Assembly (NCBI RefSeq): GCF_000717915.1
Contig: NZ_JOCX01000001.1
Location: forward strand, 186,001-250,000
Direction: 5' to 3'
DNA: 64,000 nucleotides
Origin: Streptomyces sp. NRRL S-244
GTDB taxonomy: Bacteria; Actinomycetota; Actinomycetes; Streptomycetales; Streptomycetaceae
Made by a program: the position numbers and the translations under genes. Positions 61,390 through 64,000 of the stretch are shown piece after piece. The stretch's first letter is position 1. Each line of letters begins with the position of its first letter. Below the pieces are notes generated by a model, which was not told the origin of the DNA, searched no databases, and was given only the letters and a program-made list of their open reading frames with translations.

Positions 61390-63207
61390 TTACCGCGCGG
61401 CGTCCGGGTGGACGGCCTCGGCGATCGGCTTGGCGTCGGCCGCCTTCGTCTCGACCGGCTTGCGCAGCGCGATGTTCAGCTCGCGCAGACGGGACTCCTC
61501 CAGGACCGTGGGCGCGCCCATCATCAGGTCCTGCGCGTTGCCGTTCAGCGGGAAGGCGATGGTCTCGCGGATGTTCGGCTCGTCGGCGAGCAGCATCACG
61601 ATGCGGTCGACGCCCGGGGCGATGCCGCCGTGCGGCGGGGCGCCGAGGCGGAAGGCGCGCAGCATGCCGGCGAACTCGCGCTCGACGGTCTCGGCCTCGT
61701 AACCGGCGATCTCGAAGGCCTTGAGCATGACCTCGGGCTCGTGGTTGCGGATGGCGCCGGAGGACAGCTCGATGCCGTTGCAGACGATGTCGTACTGCCA
61801 GGCGAGGATGTCGAGCGGGTCCTTCTCCTCCAGGTCCTTCATGCCGCCCTGCGGCATGGAGAAGGGGTTGTGCGAGAAGTCGATCTTGCCGGTCTCCTCG
61901 TCCTTCTCGTACATCGGGAAGTCGACGATCCAGCAGAACCGGAAGACGTTCTCCTCGAACTGGCCGGCGCGCTTGGCGGCCTCGACCCGGACCGGGCCCA
62001 TGATCTTGGAGACCTCGTCGAACTCGCCCGCGCCGAAGAACACGGCGTGGCCGGGGACCAGGCCCAGGCGCTCGGTGAGGACCTTGACGTTCTCCTCGGT
62101 GAGGAACTTGGCGATCGGGCCGGTCAGCGCACCGTCCTCGCCCACGCGGACCCACGCCAGGCCCTTGGCGCCCAGCGAGATCGCGTACTCGCCGAGGCCG
62201 TCGAAGAACTTGCGCGGCTGCGCGGCGGTGTCCGGGACGGCGAGCGCACGCACGTGCTTGCCGGCGAACGCCTTGAACTCCGAGCCCTCGAAGACGTCGG
62301 TGATGTCGACGAGCTCCAGCTTGGCGCGCAGGTCGGGCTTGTCGTTGCCGTACTTCAGCATCGACTCGCGGAACGGGATCCGCGGGAACGGCGAGGTGAC
62401 CTCGCGGCCGTTGCCGAACTCGGTGAAGAGCTCGGTCATCAGGCGCTCGATCGGCTGGAAGACGTCCTCCTGCTCGACGAAGGACATCTCGACGTCGAGC
62501 TGGTAGAACTCGCCCGGCGAGCGGTCGGCGCGGGCGTCCTCGTCGCGGAAGCACGGCGCGATCTGGAAGTACCGGTCGAAGCCGGAGATCATCAGCAGCT
62601 GCTTGAACTGCTGCGGCGCCTGCGGCAGGGCGTAGAACTTGCCCGGGTTCAGGCGGGACGGCACGACGAAGTCACGGGCGCCCTCGGGGGAGGTCGCGGT
62701 GAGGATCGGGGTCGCCATCTCGTTGAAGCCGAGGGCCACCATCTTCGAGCGGATCGAGGCGATGACGGCCGAGCGCAGCATGATGTTGCGGTGCATGCGC
62801 TCGCGGCGCAGGTCGAGGAAGCGGTACTCCAGGCGCCGCTCCTCGTTCACACCGTCGTCGGTGTTGATCGTGAAGGGCAGCGGGGCGGCCGCGCCGAGCA
62901 CCTCGACCTCGACGGCCTCGATCTCGATCTCGCCGGTGGGCAGGTCGGCGTTGACGTTCTCGGCGCCGCGCGAGACGACCTTGCCGTCGACGCGGACGAC
63001 GGTCTCCTTGGAGAGCTTGTCCAGGACGGCGGCCGCGGCGGTGCCCGGGCGGGCGACGAGCTGCGTGATGCCGTAGTGGTCGCGCAGATCGATGAAGAGG
63101 ATGCCGCCCAGGTCTCGACGGTTGTGCAGCCAGCCGCTCAGCCGGACGTCGGCGTTGACGTCAGAGGCGCGGAGCTCGCCGCAGGTGTGGGACCTGTACC
63201 GATGCAT
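61390..63207 (-). CDS. aspS: Aspartyl-tRNA synthetase
   Basis: A 605-aa class II synthetase that charges tRNA-Asp (possibly also tRNA-Asn). The N-terminal OB-fold anticodon domain (about 1-110) precedes the catalytic core with motif 2 [24 protein letters not shown] and motif 3 [14 protein letters not shown]. The GAD insertion domain lies between. It is bacterial type in length. The start ATG is at 63205-63207. Confidence 0.95.
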   Translation of the reverse strand: MHRYRSHTCGELRASDVNADVRLSGWLHNRRDLGGILFIDLRDHYGITQLVARPGTAAAAVLDKLSKETVVRVDGKVVSRGAENVNADLPTGEIEIEAVEVEVLGAAAPLPFTINTDDGVNEERRLEYRFLDLRRERMHRNIMLRSAVIASIRSKMVALGFNEMATPILTATSPEGARDFVVPSRLNPGKFYALPQAPQQFKQLLMISGFDRYFQIAPCFRDEDARADRSPGEFYQLDVEMSFVEQEDVFQPIERLMTELFTEFGNGREVTSPFPRIPFRESMLKYGNDKPDLRAKLELVDITDVFEGSEFKAFAGKHVRALAVPDTAAQPRKFFDGLGEYAISLGAKGLAWVRVGEDGALTGPIAKFLTEENVKVLTERLGLVPGHAVFFGAGEFDEVSKIMGPVRVEAAKRAGQFEENVFRFCWIVDFPMYEKDEETGKIDFSHNPFSMPQGGMKDLEEKDPLDILAWQYDIVCNGIELSSGAIRNHEPEVMLKAFEIAGYEAETVEREFAGMLRAFRLGAPPHGGIAPGVDRIVMLLADEPNIRETIAFPLNGNAQDLMMGAPTVLEESRLRELNIALRKPVETKAADAKPIAEAVHPDAAR

Positions 63208-63343
63208 CAGTCATCCAGTTCTTCGCGATACCAGGGTGGATTCAACCCTCACAAGGTTACCGTCCGGGCCGGGGACCGTGCTGGCGTGCCCGGCAGCCCC
63301 CGTGAACAGGCACGGCGGGGGGATGACCTGTAAAGATGACCGG

Positions 63344-64000
63344 GTGCGCACCGAGGACGTCCTGGCCGCCATCGCGACGGGCCTGTGGCGCTGGGACAAC
63401 GCCTCCGGGACGGTCACCCTCGACAGCGAGGCCGCCCGGCTGCTCGGGCTGCCCGCGGAACCCGTCGTGCTGCCGGAGGTCGCCGTACGGTCGCGGTTTC
63501 ACCCGGTGGACTGGAACGAGATCAACGGAATCGTCAATCTCGCGGTGGCCGAGGACACCCTCGCGGAGGCCCGGCTGCGGATCATGGACGAGGACGGTCG
63601 GGTGCTGCGGACCGTACGGAGCCGCTCCAAGCCCGTGGAGAACCGGTCCGCCGAGGGCCGCGTCGACTACGAGCTGATCGGCACCATCCAGGAGATCGCC
63701 GAGCCGCAGCCCGGCACCACCGCCGCGCACACCCCGATCACCGGCGACTGGCGGCGCTCCCGCGAGGCGTTCCTGCTGGACGCGGGGCGGGCGCTCGCCG
63801 AGGCCCGCTCCACGGCGGAGGTGCTGCGGGTCGCCGCCTCACTGTCGATGCCCGGCTTCAGCCCCGACGGGCTGGCGGTCTTCGGGGTGGCCGGGGACCG
63901 GCTGTCGATCATCGGGCACCACGGGCACGGCCCCGGGGACGAGGCCCCCTTCACGGACATGCGGCTGGACACGGACTACCCGGCCGCCGACGTCGTCCGG
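63344..64000 (+). CDS. PAS/GAF regulatory protein, N-terminal part (likely SpoIIE-type phosphatase)
   Basis: 219 codons run off the right edge. A PAS-like domain (about residues 5-120, LAAIATGLWRWDNASGTVTLDSEAARLLGLP) is followed by the beginning of a GAF-like domain (about 140 onward, AEARSTAEVLRVAASLSMPGFSPDGLAVFGV). This combination commonly precedes a PP2C/SpoIIE phosphatase in Streptomyces. The phosphatase domain itself is outside the window. An in-frame ATG at 63323 is the alternative start. Confidence 0.7.
   Translation, partial: MRTEDVLAAIATGLWRWDNASGTVTLDSEAARLLGLPAEPVVLPEVAVRSRFHPVDWNEINGIVNLAVAEDTLAEARLRIMDEDGRVLRTVRSRSKPVENRSAEGRVDYELIGTIQEIAEPQPGTTAAHTPITGDWRRSREAFLLDAGRALAEARSTAEVLRVAASLSMPGFSPDGLAVFGVAGDRLSIIGHHGHGPGDEAPFTDMRLDTDYPAADVVR

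Noticed and set aside
1..64000. CRISPR arrays and rRNA genes
   Set aside because: No regularly spaced repeats with unique spacers and no rRNA sequence were found on reading through.

Overview
The window is high-GC DNA with actinobacterial gene content and is best read as a Streptomyces chromosome. Supporting genes include an SsgA-like sporulation/cell-division protein, ANTAR regulators, SigJ-type ECF sigma factors, a DUF5753-type XRE regulator, a RheA/Hsp18 pair, DUF5994 proteins, urate oxidase, a PhoX-type phosphatase and a bifunctional-type dcd. Four perfect copies of GTTTCACGTGAAAC (the Streptomyces/actinobacterial parS core) lie between 45.7 and 57.4 kb. This suggests the segment is in the oriC-proximal core, although dnaA and oriC are not in the window.

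Region 1 (0-1.9 kb) is core: dcd and a phosphoribosyltransferase in one operon, a small zinc-ribbon gene and a tRNA-Gly(CCC). Region 2 (1.87-11.28 kb) is a genomic island inserted in the 3' half of that tRNA and bounded by a perfect 42-bp direct repeat. It carries a membrane-anchored Mrr-type nuclease, an NB-ARC/TPR (NLR-like) protein translationally coupled to a two-TM protein, a zincin-like protein, a zinc-ribbon/membrane pair, and a wrecked integrase fused to a beta-lactamase-like fragment. The NLR-like protein and its two-TM partner share one glycine-rich motif in three copies. I read this as an NLR plus membrane-effector defence system that signals through an amyloid-type motif; it is the most interesting item in the window.

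Region 3 (11.3-25 kb) holds a secreted peptide gene, a heme tyrosine-hydroxylase-like gene, a SipW signal peptidase with a TasA-like substrate, a NarL-type two-component system, cell-wall and membrane proteins, an SsgA-like protein, a DUF3152 protease-like gene, a Nudix hydrolase, and the heat-shock module rheA/hsp18/DUF2267 with two visible RheA operators. Region 4 (25-33.5 kb) is mixed: a MerR regulator, a broken second integrase interrupted by a secreted-protein fragment, an ECF sigma factor, tandem GAF-ANTAR regulators, several remnants, and a cluster of three hairpins with the same loop.

Region 5 (33.5-45.7 kb) contains a DUF3494 ice-binding/collagen-like surface protein, XRE and TetR regulators (the TetR next to a divergent hydrolase with twin operators), a halocin-C8-like bacteriocin precursor candidate with a small membrane protein, a cluster of DUF5994 and other small genes, a GNAT-AAA fusion and a second SigJ-type factor. 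Region 6 (45.7-64 kb) is core again: class III aminotransferase, uricase, a cobalamin riboswitch with cbtB-cbtA, a sortase-like protein without catalytic residues, FUSC and other membrane proteins, a lipoprotein/histidine-kinase pair, a PhoX-type phosphatase, a vWA protein with a long acidic repeat, aspS, and the start of a PAS/GAF protein.
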